Assembly: GCA_029721515.1 (NCBI GenBank)
Contig: CM056553.1
Location: 6,454,349-6,518,348, forward strand
DNA from: Synanceia verrucosa
Lineage: Eukaryota > Chordata > Actinopteri > Perciformes > Synanceiidae
DNA length: 64,000 bases
Direction: 5' to 3'
The notes beneath the pieces are model-generated. The model saw only the letters and a program-made list of their open reading frames with translations, had not been told where the DNA came from and ran no database searches. Positions 21,026-33,754 of the stretch are shown here, in pieces (position 1 is the first letter of the stretch; every line of letters begins with the position of its first letter). Both the position numbers and the translations under genes were made by a program.

Positions 21026-23500
21026 TCTCTTAAAACAAGTTAAATCATACACTGGTCTGGTTTTTATTGTTAAGTTATAACAGTATGACAGTTTGTTTTA
21101 TAAAAATATTATCTTAGTGGATTAGAAGCAAAATAAGTCCTTTTTTTTTTTTTGGTGGAAAATGCTTTCAGTCAATGGTTTAGCATTTACCACAAGATTA
21201 AAATAATTACTTTGAAAGCTGAATACACAAGGCACACCTGTTAATATACCATTTAACCTTACATTGCATCTTTGTGCAAGCTCCATATGTGTGCTCATTA
21301 ATGCATTAAAGGTGTTTTCTTAAGCCTGTGTGGAACAATGGTCACCATGTCACTCCTCCACTATCTTCTGTGCCTGTTACTTTGTGTGTTTGGTAATCAC
21401 ATTTTGTGTTTACTCCTTACCTATTTAAGGCAGATAAAGAGATTTCTGGAGTAGCTACAGTAATTTATGTCTCAGTTGGTCTCCACCTTTATTAGACAAT
21501 ACAAATTGCAGTTGGACTTAAAGGGGGTCTAAAGTAATCTATGACATGCATTGACTGTTTACTTGAGAGCAATAGAAACACTGCCCCTCTAGCTCCTTTG
21601 AAATAAGCCTCCCTGTAATTGACACGATCAATCAAGGCCCATTTTCACACTAGAGACAGCTAAGAGGATATTGGAATGGAGACAGTTGTAAGGTTAAGGG
21701 GTTAGCTCACGATGCAAAACACAACAGGCGGCCTTTACTAAAAAGCCCTTTCAGTTGTGTCAATTTAAACCAGTTTGCCACTGAGGTGCCATTTCACAAA
21801 ATCTAAAATCAAGACAGATGGTTTGACTGAATGATGAGCAGAGACACCTCTCCACACATTTGGGATGAATTCAAAATGCAGATTTTAAGCTGGGCCTTCT
21901 AGCAATGTTCTTGTTTTGGGCTTAAGAATAAAGGAGTGGTTATGCATTTGATGCTGAAATGCAAAAAGTCTGCAAACAATCTCAGTCAAAAGGTTGACTG
22001 AGGTTGTTGGCTACAACTTTTTAAATTTATATTTCAGTCTTTAACATTTGTCAGCAGTAAATGTGATACAAATAAATGTCCATGTGTACATGCTGCCACT
22101 TCTTTTCCCTTTAAGTCAGTAATACCCCTCTCTTCATGTACAGTATCTATCTATCTGTCTGTCTAAAGATCATTTGGTATTGGGCATATTGTTGGCCATA
22201 TGAACATTAGCCGTGGACATTTGAAGAGCAGCACCTTACCTGCTGCTTTTATTTTCCTGGTATTTTTATTCTCCTCTGTTCAGCTGTAACAAAAGACCCA
22301 AGTAAATTAACCTACTGCAGGTACTGTAAATCCTTCAGGTGCCCTCCAGGTACAGGTCAGCTAGATTAGTTGTCCAGTTATTGTATGAAAGTGTGTGCAT
22401 GTGTGTGTGTGTGTGTTACATAAAGCAATTATGTGCCAGTTTTATAGTCCCTCCAGATGAGTGCAAAATGTGAGAAAATATGTTAATGTAATTAACTGTC
22501 TGATAATGTAATAACATATTCTGATGGATAATTTAATTATTTTCCTCTCTGACGTAACGGCTCCAACCAGCATATATTTATTTATAGTTATTGCAAAGAG
22601 GAGATGTAAAAACAGATGGAAATATTTATCATATTGTGACTAATTATTTCATTATGTTGTGGTTCTTATCCCATGCATATCTTTTCTTCCCTTCCGTCTG
22701 CCATCTCAAAGCTTTAACTAAGGCGATGACACAGGCCAATCATCTGTTGTCAGCTCCATATTAAGTATTGATTTATGCAAAAACCTTTCTTTACTTTCTC
22801 GGTTCTTTTTCCTCTGATTAGCAGCTTTTTTATGGTGACATCTGAAGTGTGGATGACTGGATTTGATGAGCCAGATGTATTGACAGATGGAAGTGCTAGC
22901 ACAAACTTACACCAGTAATTGACAGAGGCAATGTGGAAGTGCTCCTACTATTTAGGTCACAAAAGATAAAAATAATAAAAGAAATAATAGTTGTCATGCA
23001 GCCCATGCATTCTCTAGTTTACCTTTACATTTGGGATGTTAGCCAGAGGTAGGAGTATTATTCAGATCAGTTACATAAATAAAAGGAGCATGTCAGTCTT
23101 CATTACAATTAAAACCACAATGCAATAGCCTATTATGCTGCACTAAGAATAAAAACTCCCTCTCAGATTGTTAAATTATGAATTCATTAATATGTAAGCA
23201 GCTTGTTAATGTTGCAGCAGGCCCAGGTGGGTATAAGCAGAGTTGTAGAAAGTCTCATCAAATTTTACCTAGCACAGGAAGAGGACTGGGGGAAATGTAT
23301 GTGTCACTTCCTACTTAGCTTTTAGCTAATGCTGCTTTAAGAGGCACTGGGATAACACTGACCATGTTATCAAAGAGTAGCACTGCTCCTAAAGCCTGTT
23401 TGTATGTGGCCTGGCCGTAGCACTCCCTAATCTTCCGCTCAATTATCATTTCCCTGCAGATTACGTCTAGGTTTAATCCCCTTGTATTTGACTTCTCAGG
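21026..23500. other. Intergenic stretch after eIF4E
   Basis: No coding exon or RNA gene was recognised. A short TG repeat lies near 22397-22417 and an AATAAA near 22073. The sequence is TAATTA-rich near 22480-22560, which could reflect regulatory DNA but is not evidence by itself. Confidence 0.4.
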
Positions 23501-23950
23501 ATGATTTCCATCCTGGCCAATCAGCGAATGGTAGGGGACGGGGGAGGCGGGTGTTAACGATGACGTCGAACATATGCGCAGCATTTGCATTATAGTCCGG
23601 CTGGTTGTAGTTTGGCAGTGGAGGCGGAGATGGAAGTTAAGGAAGTCATTCAATCCGTTTTGGCTCGCCTCTCAAATATTTAGCAGTTGAAGTCCGCGCA
23701 AGAGGAATGTTAACCACTTTTATTGCGGGCAAAGATGTCGTGGCTTTTGGGGAAAAGTGGTATTTTTCAGTTAGCTCCGTTAGTGGCGATGGCGTTGCTA
23801 GCCTGAATGCTAGCGGCACATTATGACGTCACGACCAAACAAACGTTAGCGATTGGATAAAATCAGATCCAATCGTTTCAAACTTCAACAGAGTTCACGC
23901 CTCCCGTCTCAAATGAGTTCTCAATGGAGGAATGTCGTCCACACTCTCAA
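23501..23950 (+). promoter_or_regulatory. Promoter-like cluster upstream of a candidate gene
   Basis: It contains a CCAAT/NF-Y box GGCCAATCAGCG (23515-23526), a CRE-like TGACGTCG (23561-23568), a perfect octamer ATTTGCAT (23583-23590), a perfect CRE TGACGTCA (23824-23831) and further CpGs. A small upstream frame of 17 codons with a fair start context (GGAGATGG) lies at 23630-23683. The clustering is unlike the surrounding DNA and suggests an active promoter. Confidence 0.5.
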
Positions 23951-24270
23951 GCTGCTGCATACAGGACATATTGAATAGATATTAGCACCAGTTAGCCACA
24001 ACAGCTAACCACAATACCCCTGCCCCTACATTATTATGAAAAGCTAAAGTTAGCATCTCTTCTTTAGTACATTCAGCCAAACTGATTGGAAAAACTAACT
24101 CTTGAACAGTTTGGTTTGTCCCACCACACCAGGAGCTGTGTAGTTAGCTTTATTAGCACAGTTGCTAATATTACAGCCTTTACTTAATTAGTTAACAAGC
24201 AACAGGTGCAACCGCGCATGTCCACTGAAGCCTAAGCTGTGTAGCTCTGTGTGTATGTGTTTGTGGTGCA

Positions 24271-24406
24271 GAAGACAGACTAAAAGCTGTGACATTCTGT
24301 TTTCATTCCTTGGATTGTTTATATCACGGACTGAGAATGAACTTGTTGAACCTGGATCACGGTGGACTTTGCAATACGGAAGACCTGCAGGAAGACTTCC
24401 AGACCG
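24271..24406 (+). CDS. Candidate 5' coding exon of an unidentified gene
   Basis: The exon would start after the acceptor GTGGTGCAG at 24270 and end at a strong donor, ACCG/GTGAGT, at 24406. An ATG at 24337 opens 23 codons, MNLLNLDHGGLCNTEDLQED and then FQT, leaving phase 1. The acidic sequence after residue 14 is not simple. I do not recognise the protein, and no downstream exon in matching phase was identified. It could equally be an alternative 5' exon or chance. It lies 450-850 bp after a promoter-like cluster. Confidence 0.35.
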
Positions 24407-26736
24407 GTGAGTACAATGAAAGCAGTGAGCTTCACTATGTGGCTGCAGATGAGGCTCTGCAGCTGTTGTCTGCTGTTTAGTGATGCTGTTAATTCTGCAG
24501 AAATTGTCAAGCTTATAATTGTTGCACCCGCTGAGGTGTTGGTAGCTCTGTGTTTGTCCAACAGTTTGTGGTTTTTCTGGTATAATGAGTCTAATCAGTT
24601 ATTGCTCATGCACAGGATGCATGGTGCTGTCCATTGAAAAGGAGTATTGGGCTCTGCAGTGTGATATACTACTATGTTAATGCTCTTTATTTGTTCATTG
24701 TATGTTATTTCATTGAATCACTCTATGTTTCTTTTTTTCTTCTATCAAAGCACTTATACATTGTAGTACTGTGTCCATACCTGCATGGCCTTAAGAGCAG
24801 AAGGCCAGGCTCTCAGTCTGCATTTTGATTTCACCCCAAATGTGTTGGATGGTTACTGCTGATCCTTCAGTTTATAATGTTATTTAACTTTTCAGACTGA
24901 ATCTGTATCTGTCTTAATACTCCCCCCATCACCTTTGTTGCCATGGATAATAATTCCTGAAGCAGTGCTTTTTCTTTCTTCTTCACAAACTGTCCACAGG
25001 GAGGCAGTATAGCTACACACTTTGACGCCAATCTTTCAACCCTCACACAAATATTTTGGTAGAGGACATTGGGATTCCAGTGTTGCACATGCTAGAGAAA
25101 GAAGACATCTGTAAATAGCAGCTGTGTGTCTTATATATTTATATATACCTATTCCACCATCCCCACCCACTTAAAAAAAAAAAAAAAATTACAATTTCCC
25201 CCCTGTCGCCCCAGGCAACTGTCAACCTCCTGCTCACCAGCTCCTGTATGGTGCACAAAAGGGGACAGGAAGAGTCAAAATGTGCACCCTCCACTTGACT
25301 GATGTTTTTGTACCACCTCCTATGCACAAGTGCAGGAGTTATAAACCCGGTGACATGACGCCACTCTGGACTGGGCTGCGCCATAAGAGGTTGCAGATAG
25401 TTCTTTGCATCTGCAGGAGGTGCTGATTCCATCCGGGCCTCGTGACAGGCGTGTCACTTAACTATTTCTTGTTCGCAGTACCTCACCAGCAGCTGCCTCT
25501 GAGGAATCTTAAGCTCAGCTCAGTGGGTTGGCTATTATCCATGGTGCTGCTGACCATGTTCTGCAGTCAATAATGGTCTTGTCTGAACCGTAGGGAGGAA
25601 TCCACTCATTTGGCCTCAAATATAGGGAGCTTCATGTCACAAAGACACATGCTTTCAGTTTAAAGCTGCATGGAGTCCAGTCTTATCCCTGTTGGAAGTA
25701 GTACATGGATATTTATATTCAAATTTTCATGATGGATGACCGATATTAATCCGTGTCTAGTTATATTTTGATTAAGTCTGATGATGTTTGATTTATTCAG
25801 TCACTCCCATATAGATATGTTTGCATACTGCATATAATAATCACTCTGCTACTTGGCAGTCCACGGCAGTTTTTGTTACAACATCTGGATCATGATATCT
25901 TTTGACTTTTTTGGCATTTGAATCTGTCAGTGCAAACAAAATGTGAATAACGTGCTGATAAACTGAAAATACAACAACAGTACTTGTGCTTTAAAAAAAT
26001 GGATAACAATTTTAATATTCAGCATTTAAACTGAAAAATGATTCAATTAAAATGTGCATTTCAAGATAGTCATATCTAGCACCCTTTACCGGAAACAGTT
26101 TGTGACTTTCTGGCTGAGCAGCACTTGCATGCGGTTTTGCTATGCATAATAACTTAAAAAAAAAAAAAAAATGCCAGTTGACTTTATTGGTATTCCTGCT
26201 GACATCTAAATTTCAAAACTCAACATGACATAGCCAATATCTGTGATAGTTACTGTATCAAAACACAATTTATGTTTTTTTTTTTTTTTGGTGACATCTG
26301 TGCAGCCACTGTGACTTGATTTTGGTATAAAAGCAGATCATTTGAAACAGAGTTTGAAAGCCTGTGAACCCTGCCTGAAATGTGTGTTTTGCTTGTTCTT
26401 CCCCGTGTCGGTCCCGTTTTTAATCTGCACTGATGTGCTTTGTTCTGTAAATCACTTTGTGACAGACTTTTTGAATTGAAAAGGCTTTGCAAATAAATTG
26501 AAATCCACTCACTGGAAATGGAAAGGCGGCAGGGCTAAAAGCAGCCAACAGTGGGATGTGTAACTCATTATTTACACTCATAATTACTTCAAACAGAGCT
26601 ATGTTCAAGTATGCACAAGGCATTTTACTTCCCAAACAAGGCTCAACCTCTGGTGCTGCTGTCGGTGTTGTCCATCATCGCCAGGGATCCCAACTCACTG
26701 ATCAGTGTTGCCCATATCAGTATTGAAAATATGAAT
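24407..26736. other. Gene-poor stretch, no feature recognised
   Basis: AT-rich with poly(A) runs near 25171 and 26156. No known coding exon, RNA gene or complete mobile element was recognised. Confidence 0.4.
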
Positions 26737-27081
26737 TCTTTGAGTGCCATTGACGTAGTTATACGTCAAAGTGGTTTTTCGGCAGCAGGGACAAAAGAGC
26801 GCTCTCCCGCAGAGTAATATTGAGGCTTCTGGGATTTGTAGTCGGGACATAAAGAGACGGTAATCAGATCAAAGCAGGAAGTGGCCTCTGCTACTCTACC
26901 TCTGATAAAACAAGAATGGAACAAGGTAAAAACAAAAGTTTTTTTTTTTTTCATGATGAAATAAAGAGTCTCTTCTTTCATTTGAGTTGTTCAGTGTTTT
27001 CAGAGTCATAGTACAAAATATTCTTTGGGTCTTCAAGTAAGGCTCAAAATGGTCAAAAACGACTGGCCCTCAATGAGTTAA
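26737..27081 (-). mobile_element. TTAA MITE family P, copy P1
   Basis: The plus strand begins TCTTTGAGTGCCATTG and ends CCTCAATGAGTTAA, the inverted ends of family P. It carries the ACTACAAATCCCAGAAGCC motif on the minus strand (around 26825-26842). Confidence 0.7.
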
Positions 27082-27099
27082 TAATAAAATATTCACATT

Positions 27100-27195
27100 T
27101 GAGAAGCTGAAATCAGATTTTTTTTTCTTGTCAAACCAATTATCAAAATACTTGTCGATTAAGTTGACAACTAATCGATCATCATTGCAGCGCTA
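27100..27195 (+). repeat. hAT-like terminal fragment
   Basis: The sequence GACAACTAATCGATCATC followed by ATTGCAGCGCTA resembles the right end of fish hAT elements (ACTAATCGTTGCAGCYCTA). No matching left end was found. Confidence 0.45.
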
Positions 27196-27804
27196 CAATA
27201 ATTTCTTTGTACCTTTTGTGGATCAGCAGTAAATCTACAGTTGGTCACAGACCCTGAACATTTTTAATCACAAGTAAAGCTAATGTGTGAAATTAAATAG
27301 CCGTGTTCCTTGATTGGCTTCCTCTGTGAAACAGACTGTAAAACACTAATATGTCTTTAATCCAGTGCTTGTAAGCTGCCTGTGTCCTGCACCACAAAGA
27401 TGGACTATGTGTGTCTGTGTGTCTGCAAAATGGCATTGCTCGATGAGGCGTACAACCACTGTAAGCTAATCTATACAGCAGTTCACTGAGTTGTAGCGTG
27501 AGCGTACAGCATGGCCGTCCTTCTGCGGTGCTGTTGTTTACATGTGGCAGCTGCTTCTGTGCCTACGCTAGCATCACGCACCACACAACAGCTGCAATTA
27601 AGTGTAATTAAGCTTTTTGTGTTTCTTGTGCTTAGATTATTGATGATTATGAGAAACATACATTTTCATTTATGTGATAGAAATCTGCTACAAAAAGAAG
27701 TTTGTGAGCTGCACAGCCATGGCAAACTGATGAGCGTTAGAAAACGATGCATCTGTCAATAACAATTCAGTGTCACCTGCAGCACAGGAGACAGTGAGAG
27801 GCTT

Positions 27805-28075
27805 TTAACTCATTAAGTACTAGCCGACTCTTCTAGGTAGAGTCAGGGGCCACTTTCACCAAAATCGCCACTTTTTGTCCAGAATCTGTTTGTTTTGCTC
27901 TCTAATCGTGATCGTCTCCACTTCCTGCTTTGATCTCTGTGGTGTATACCGTCTCTTTATGCTCCGACTACATCACTCAGAAGCCTCAAATTACTCACAG
28001 ACTGCAGGAAACCACGATCGGTGACCTGCTGCTGAAAAACCAGTTTGACGCCAAAACCCACAAAATGACGAAATG
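27805..28075 (+). mobile_element. TTAA MITE family P, copy P2
   Basis: Begins TTAACTCATTAAGTACTAGCC. It shares ATCGTCTCCACTTCCTGC, CTTTGATCTCTGTGGTGTA and a decayed ACTACATCACTCAGAAGCC with the other copies. The right end is lost. Confidence 0.65.
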
Positions 28076-29987
28076 ATCAAAGTCTGAATAAATTCAGATG
28101 ATGTTGTGTGAGAAGTTGAGGAAGGAGAAGAGCTTAACAACCAGGACACTGTGGTGTCTGGTGAGAATAGAATTTAAAATCATTTTAACACATGCTCTTG
28201 TGAATTATGTTTGTCAAATGATGTTATGCTTCAACAGATTCTGAAAAGATGGTGGATCTAATTTTATTGTTTTGTTGTTATTTTCTTGTTCTATTTTGAG
28301 TTCTGCTGATACAGAAACCAAGCAGGCTATGCTTTAATCTTATTTTCAACTTAATTTCTTGACTCCATCCTTCTGGTTGACGCTAGCTAAAAAAGTATTT
28401 TTTGGTGGGAGTGGTTTATTTATTTATTTATTTTTTAATGCATGTTTTTCACTGCTTGCCCAGGCAGATTTCATGCACTTGTCGAGAGAGTTGGGCCAAG
28501 AAAGCAGCATGAAAATCAGTAGGCTGCAGACAAACATCGTGACACAACCTACATGACAAAATAAGAGAAATAAATCACATCGTGGTAAAGTGCAAAATGG
28601 AAAATGTTACAAGTCAGCCTTCAACACAGCCCAGGGTCAAGCCTCCGTCATCCTTGGTAAAAGAAGTCTATGTGGAGCTTCTTTATTGAGCCTACCTTCA
28701 TATTCTTTCTTAATTATTTAAAAATAACCGCATAGCGCACACATTTCAAAAGTTAAAATGATTTATTTGGGTTTCCTTGCAGTACACCAGATAAACCAGA
28801 TTTGGGCCACAAAATTGACTTCATGTTTTTGTACTTGCTTGTGAATTTTTGTCTTATCTTGTGATTCATGTCCTGTAATGGCATGATAGCACTTTTTTTT
28901 TTGTTTGTGGAAAAAGAGCCACTAGTAATAAGAAGTCTCCTTCTGCATAACATCCAGTAATTAACAGTAACAAAGTCTGATTAGTCTCCGAGGGAAGGAA
29001 TGTAAACCGGGTAAAAATGTAATAAAACAAATATCCTCTGGTCTTTATGAAGCAGGAAGAATAAACAGAAATTCCTCTATATTCCAGGCAACATTTCCAT
29101 CCATGCTGATTTGTCCTTGAGCAAGACAACGAGCTCTTACGTGCTCCTGGCAGCGGCGTGCTCTGACCCATCTGGTGAAACGGCAAAGAGTATGTGTGCA
29201 ACATAGCGAGCAAGTTGCGTGTGTGTGTGTGTATGTGTGTGTGTGTTTTTTTTTTTTTAAATGAATCGGCTCCCTTCGTCAGTTCCAGTACACATGTTCA
29301 GTTTGGGCAGGAGAAAGATCCCCTGGCAGTTACTTAGTTAAATGAGCTTTCCCTCCTAGTGGTTCATTGGTTCAGCAGTAATCACTGGTGTCACAGCTCC
29401 ACAATCCCATCTATGTTAAATCTACTCCCCAAAGCTTCAAGTATCATCCATCTGTGAGTCTGCTTCCCTGGACAAGTTGGGTTTTCTGACCCAGTTTTTT
29501 TTTTTTTTTTAAAACCCACATTTACATCAGGTAATACTGGGTCAGTATGAGTTGCACAATTATGCAGAGTTTGATGTTGACTCTGAGGTCAACTCATCAT
29601 GTAAATGGTGTTTCCCTGGCAACATATTCCATATGAGAAATACTAATGAATGCAGCAAAGCGGAGGTCTCTATCTTAAAAATCAAGCACTGGCTGCAAGA
29701 GCTTATAATGACGATCTCAGAGGACTAATGTTTTCGAAAATAGGACACAATTGATGTGTTAAGTATTGTGGTTCAAGAGATGCATTAAATATGTAGAGAT
29801 TTTCATCATCGTTGCAACATAAGCCTTGCCGTGGTCGGCGGTGTAACCGTTTTTTTACAGAACTCATTTAGTAAATTTTCAGCAGTGCTGTCTTATTAAT
29901 ACATAGGTGACGTATGCTACAAACTGAAAGTAAAACTGTCTGGCAATATTTTGGATTTAAACTCAAGGCTATAAAGGCACCACACCG
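28076..29987. other. Gene-poor stretch
   Basis: A GT repeat near 29217-29246 and T runs are present. No coding or RNA gene was recognised. Confidence 0.4.
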
Positions 29988-30404
29988 TTAACTCATCGAG
30001 TGCCAGACATTTTATAAAATCTAAAGTGCCTTGTGCCAGCGACTCACAGAATATTTTGTACTATGACTCTGAAAACACTGAATAGCTCAAATGAACTCTC
30101 GATTTCATCATGAAAAAAAAACTTTTTTACTTTGTTCCATTCTTGTTTTATCAGAGGTAGAGTAGAGGTCACCAAAGTCACCACTTTTTACCCAGATTTA
30201 GAGTTTTACTCTGTAATCGATCATCTCCACTTCCTGCTTTGATTTCAGTGGTGTATACTGTCTATTTATGCTCCAACTACAAATCCCAGAAAAAATACTC
30301 ACAGGCTGTGTGAGAGCACCTTCTTTTGCAAGCTAGAGAAAAAAACACTACATCAATTGCACTCAAATGAAGTATAAATACGTTAGTAGCACTCAAAGAG
30401 TTAA
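29988..30404 (+). mobile_element. TTAA MITE family P, complete copy P3
   Basis: This is the best-preserved copy. TTAA occurs at 29988-29991 and 30401-30404, with a 409-bp element between. The ends, CTCATCGAGTGCC and AGCACTCAAAGAG, are inverted repeats. It contains ACTACAAATCCCAGA at 30276-30290. There is no transposase. TTAA target sites suggest a piggyBac-type mobiliser (inference). Confidence 0.75.
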
Positions 30405-31754
30405 TGAGGCAGCAGCCATCTTTTTCTGAATAATATCCACTGTAATTAGTAACACCGGTGCCTACAGTTTTATAAACTGGTGAGAACATGTCCTCGCCAT
30501 GACATCCCTGCCTTTTTTGGGAGTGTAATCAAACTTCCAGACTGCTCCTGATCATTTTATAAAGGTTATTATCCTGACAGGAATGGAGTCACTCATAATT
30601 AAGTGAACAAACTACACTATGTTTGCATAAACTTCAGTCCACCCTGCTGCCAGAATAGCTGCATGTCCATGGAAAGAGTGCCCCCCCCCCCCCAAAAAAA
30701 AAAAAAAATATTTTCTACTCAAATACACAGTCCAGCCACAGTGACTCTTTGTGTTCTGCTCTAAATATTCAAGGTTATGTCAGGTATTGGTATGCCATTG
30801 CATTTTTGCATGATGGATAACAGAGGCAAACAAACAGCGACTTGCTCAGCCATCCTGTTCTTTGGGATGAAGGTTAATGCAACAAAATCCTGCATGTTCG
30901 ACATTTGTTACTATACAAAACTGCTGCTAATCCAAGTCTCCAGTGTTTAGGTGTGTATGTGTGTGTGTTTTCTGTGCCCTTGTGTGCGTGAGCATCGATT
31001 TGTTGCTGTGTAATCCTCGATTGTGACAATGGTCAGTGAGATTAGGGGCTAGAGCCACAGTGTCGGCCCTTTTAGGCGGGTAATGGGCAAAAAAGCGTGT
31101 TAATTGCCCTTGACTGTTGGAAGTAAATTAATTATTGATCGCTCTCTCGACTCCTCTTCTGTACTTACATAGCCTTACAAATCCTTTTATCTTCTCGGAG
31201 TAAGAACATTTCCTCGTTTCCCATCATTATGCAGGCTGGCAAGCAGGAGGACCACTAGCCACCCCCTTGAACCAAAGCCTTCCTATAGTGTGGAAAGGAG
31301 ATGCTTTTTTTCATCTCTTTCACCTCCCCACTCCTTTCTAATTTTCTAATAGTTTCTTCCTCATTCGACTCCTGCCTCCCTACTCGCCCACATCCTAAAC
31401 ACACACATGTTCACGCCTCCACACCTGCAGCTGTTAGAAATAAAGAAAAGAGAGCAGATGAATAAAAGCCGAGGTTGAGGTCTAAATACTGCGTCGTGAA
31501 TTGATGACAGTGAATGTAAAGGCGTAGAAGCGGCACAGACAACAGCATCATTATTCTGCCTATCGATTTTCTCTCCTCTGCTGCTAAAAGGAAAAAGCCA
31601 CCTTGTATCTGAAATGAGATATAAACAAAGTCCAGCATGATATAAATGCAGATATTTTTTTTTCTGCAGCCGCAGATGTTAAAACCCGGATTAAAGTTTC
31701 AGCTTGAGTGGAGACATGTTTGTGTTAGACGTATGTACACATGATGCATCTTAA
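30405..31754. other. Gene-poor stretch with C13A15 tract
   Basis: A run of 13 C followed by 15 A lies at 30681-30708. A moderately GC-richer block near 31030-31160 contains TTAATTGCCC and TTAATTATTGATC. No coding segment was recognised. Confidence 0.4.
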
Positions 31755-32000
31755 AGGGATAGTTCTGGTCTTTTGACATGAATCTGTATGGCATCCCCGT
31801 CAGCAGTGTCGTGCATCAACGCTGACTTACCCCCGACAACGTCCTGTGCGGCAAGTTAAAAAACGGCTGTGTGCGAAAAAGTCAGACATCATCGCTCTGC
31901 ACTATTTTCTCTCGATTCGTATCACGGCGCGCCTCTCTGCGCTGTCCGAGAGGAGGCTGTTGTCTGTATTATGTCATGTTTAACAGCCGACCCTTTTCAC
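31755..32000 (+). mobile_element. Left end of a Kolobok-like TTAA MITE
   Basis: TTAA is followed by AGGGATAGTTCTGGTC, a common fish MITE terminus. The interior GGCATCCCCGTCAGCAGTGT matches that repeat type as I remember it. No right end is visible. The assignment to Kolobok is an inference. Confidence 0.45.
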
Positions 32001-32153
32001 AGCAGCTATTTTGACATGCAGAGTAATCACAGGTGTAATTAACAACATAAATGGAGGTCCTGTTCCACTCCACTGGTGAAATGTGGAATGACTGTGACAT
32101 AGAGTTGTGTGATGTGGACAAAATTGTAGATCTCAATGTAGCTAAATTTATAT

Positions 32154-32640
32154 CCAGATAACGATATATACAACTTTTTCACTTCCGATAGAATACTGAT
32201 ATCACAGCCCTGAGTACTGGCCAATCCGATACAATATCAGCACTAATCATACATACTTTTATGACTCATTTTATAGTTTGGATCGTTAGAAAATGTTTGA
32301 TCAAGTGATATTACTCAAAAAAAGACAACAGTCAGCAACAGTAGGTCTGAGAAAAACTGACCCATTTATTATTAACCAATGGGTTGCATCAAGGGGGTGG
32401 CATAGTGATGTAGTGGTTAGCACTGTCGCTTCACAGCAAGAAGGTACCGGGTTCGAAGCCCGTAAAAATATTCTATAACTGAATTCAAAAAATAAAAAGA
32501 GTGTGATACTAATGAGAGTATGAGGAGAAGTGGCTTTAAACATTTTCAGCAGTCAAAGAGTGGCTTGTGTGTATTTTGAAAATTAACAAATAGTTGGAAA
32601 AGCAACTGATATTTAAATCAACTTTAGAGTATTGAGAATG
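32154..32640 (+). mobile_element. hAT-like element, family S, copy 1, interrupted by a SINE head
   Basis: It is homologous to 38760-39060 in the same orientation. Shared blocks include ACTTTTTTCA/ACTTTTTCAC, GAGTAYTGGCCAAT, ATCATACA, ACTTTTATG, AGTCAGCAACAGTAG and AAAAACTGACC. Around 32393-32462 a tRNA-like segment replaces sequence found uninterrupted in copy 2. Confidence 0.55.
32393..32462 (+). mobile_element. tRNA-like SINE head alone, copy C
   Basis: The sequence GGGTGGCATAGTGATGTAGT leads into GGTTAGCACTGTCGCTTCAC and a B box, GGGTTCGAAGCCC. It matches the heads of SINE copies A and B on their minus strands. The SINE body and GGAT tail are absent. It is inserted in a hAT-like element. 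Confidence 0.7.
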
Positions 32641-33754
32641 GGATTTTGGTGCGGTGGTTGGTGCTGAAAATATTCTCAATTTTTATTGTCGTCATGTATT
32701 GCAGATTGCAGATGCACATTACTATTTTTCTTATAATTAAGTATTTCTGATTTAAGTTTTTCCTCTTGCATTGGCCCTAAGGTTGTGTTGCACTTGAAGT
32801 CACACCTGAATTTATGCACTTATGACTTTGATAGTCTTTTACTGTATGTTCCAGCACCAATGTCATGAATAAAATTCACTTCACATTCATTGCTGTCGGT
32901 GGCTTGAGCCACTCCGACTGACATCTTTATCATTTAAGGACCTTGAATCCTCCAGTAACGTTTCTTCTATGATAATCGAGGCGCGATTTAGACGGATCTC
33001 AGGCTTTTCTGTGTCCCCGCTGTTGGCAGGGAGGTGTTCGTCTCTTTGCAGCTGGGATTTTTATAGTGATCTAATCTCTTGCATTTAGGCTTTTGGTCAG
33101 CTGAATTATATCCTCTCAGTTTCTGAACAAGAAAGCAATTTCTTTTTGGCTGAGGTTTTACGCACTGAACCATTTCAGAGACTCGCCTTGAAGGAAAGTT
33201 AGAGGCAGAAGTTATCTGTGTAATGACTGCAATACTTCTGTGACACTTTTTCACATCAATTAAATTGATTTTAATAGCTTTTAGAAAATGGGTGTGAACA
33301 AAGTATGGAAAATGAATAAAATCAAGGGATTATATGAAATGTATAAGAATACATAAAATCCTAAATGGACATTATAACAGGCTATAGGGGAGAAGCTTAA
33401 ACTAAAGAGACACATGGATGCAAATCTCACAGCAATGGTAATGAGCAGTTGTCTTTTGGATTTAAGAGCCCAGTTCACCCTCCGAACAGATGCTCATCCA
33501 CTGCAACATCTGTTTATGTAAACTTAAGTCTGGAGTGTGGCTAACATGAAGCAGGACCTGGAGGAGTGACAGTATACAAACCACCCTGAGTTAATTGCAC
33601 ACAATCCAATTACACTGAGGACATGGACATTGTGCTTTTCCATCATAATGGTGTTCATTTATAGCATTTTTAATCCTGAAAAGTTTCAGTGTTGCCTGTA
33701 ATTTGCACACAAAACAACATTTTAAACCTTCAACTTGTTACCTCTTCCAGTGCC
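32641..33754. other. Gene-poor stretch
   Basis: No coding exon, RNA gene or complete mobile element was recognised. The block at 32870-33250 has slightly higher complexity. Confidence 0.4.

Noticed and set aside
23315..23653. A 112-codon minus-strand open frame over the promoter-like cluster
   Set aside because: No known domain, no splice context, and CpG-rich sequence favours chance open frames. Noted but not called a gene.
24271..24406. Assigning the candidate exon to SMARCAD1 because of a similar MNLxNLD start
   Set aside because: Similarity stops after seven residues, and the following acidic sequence does not match.
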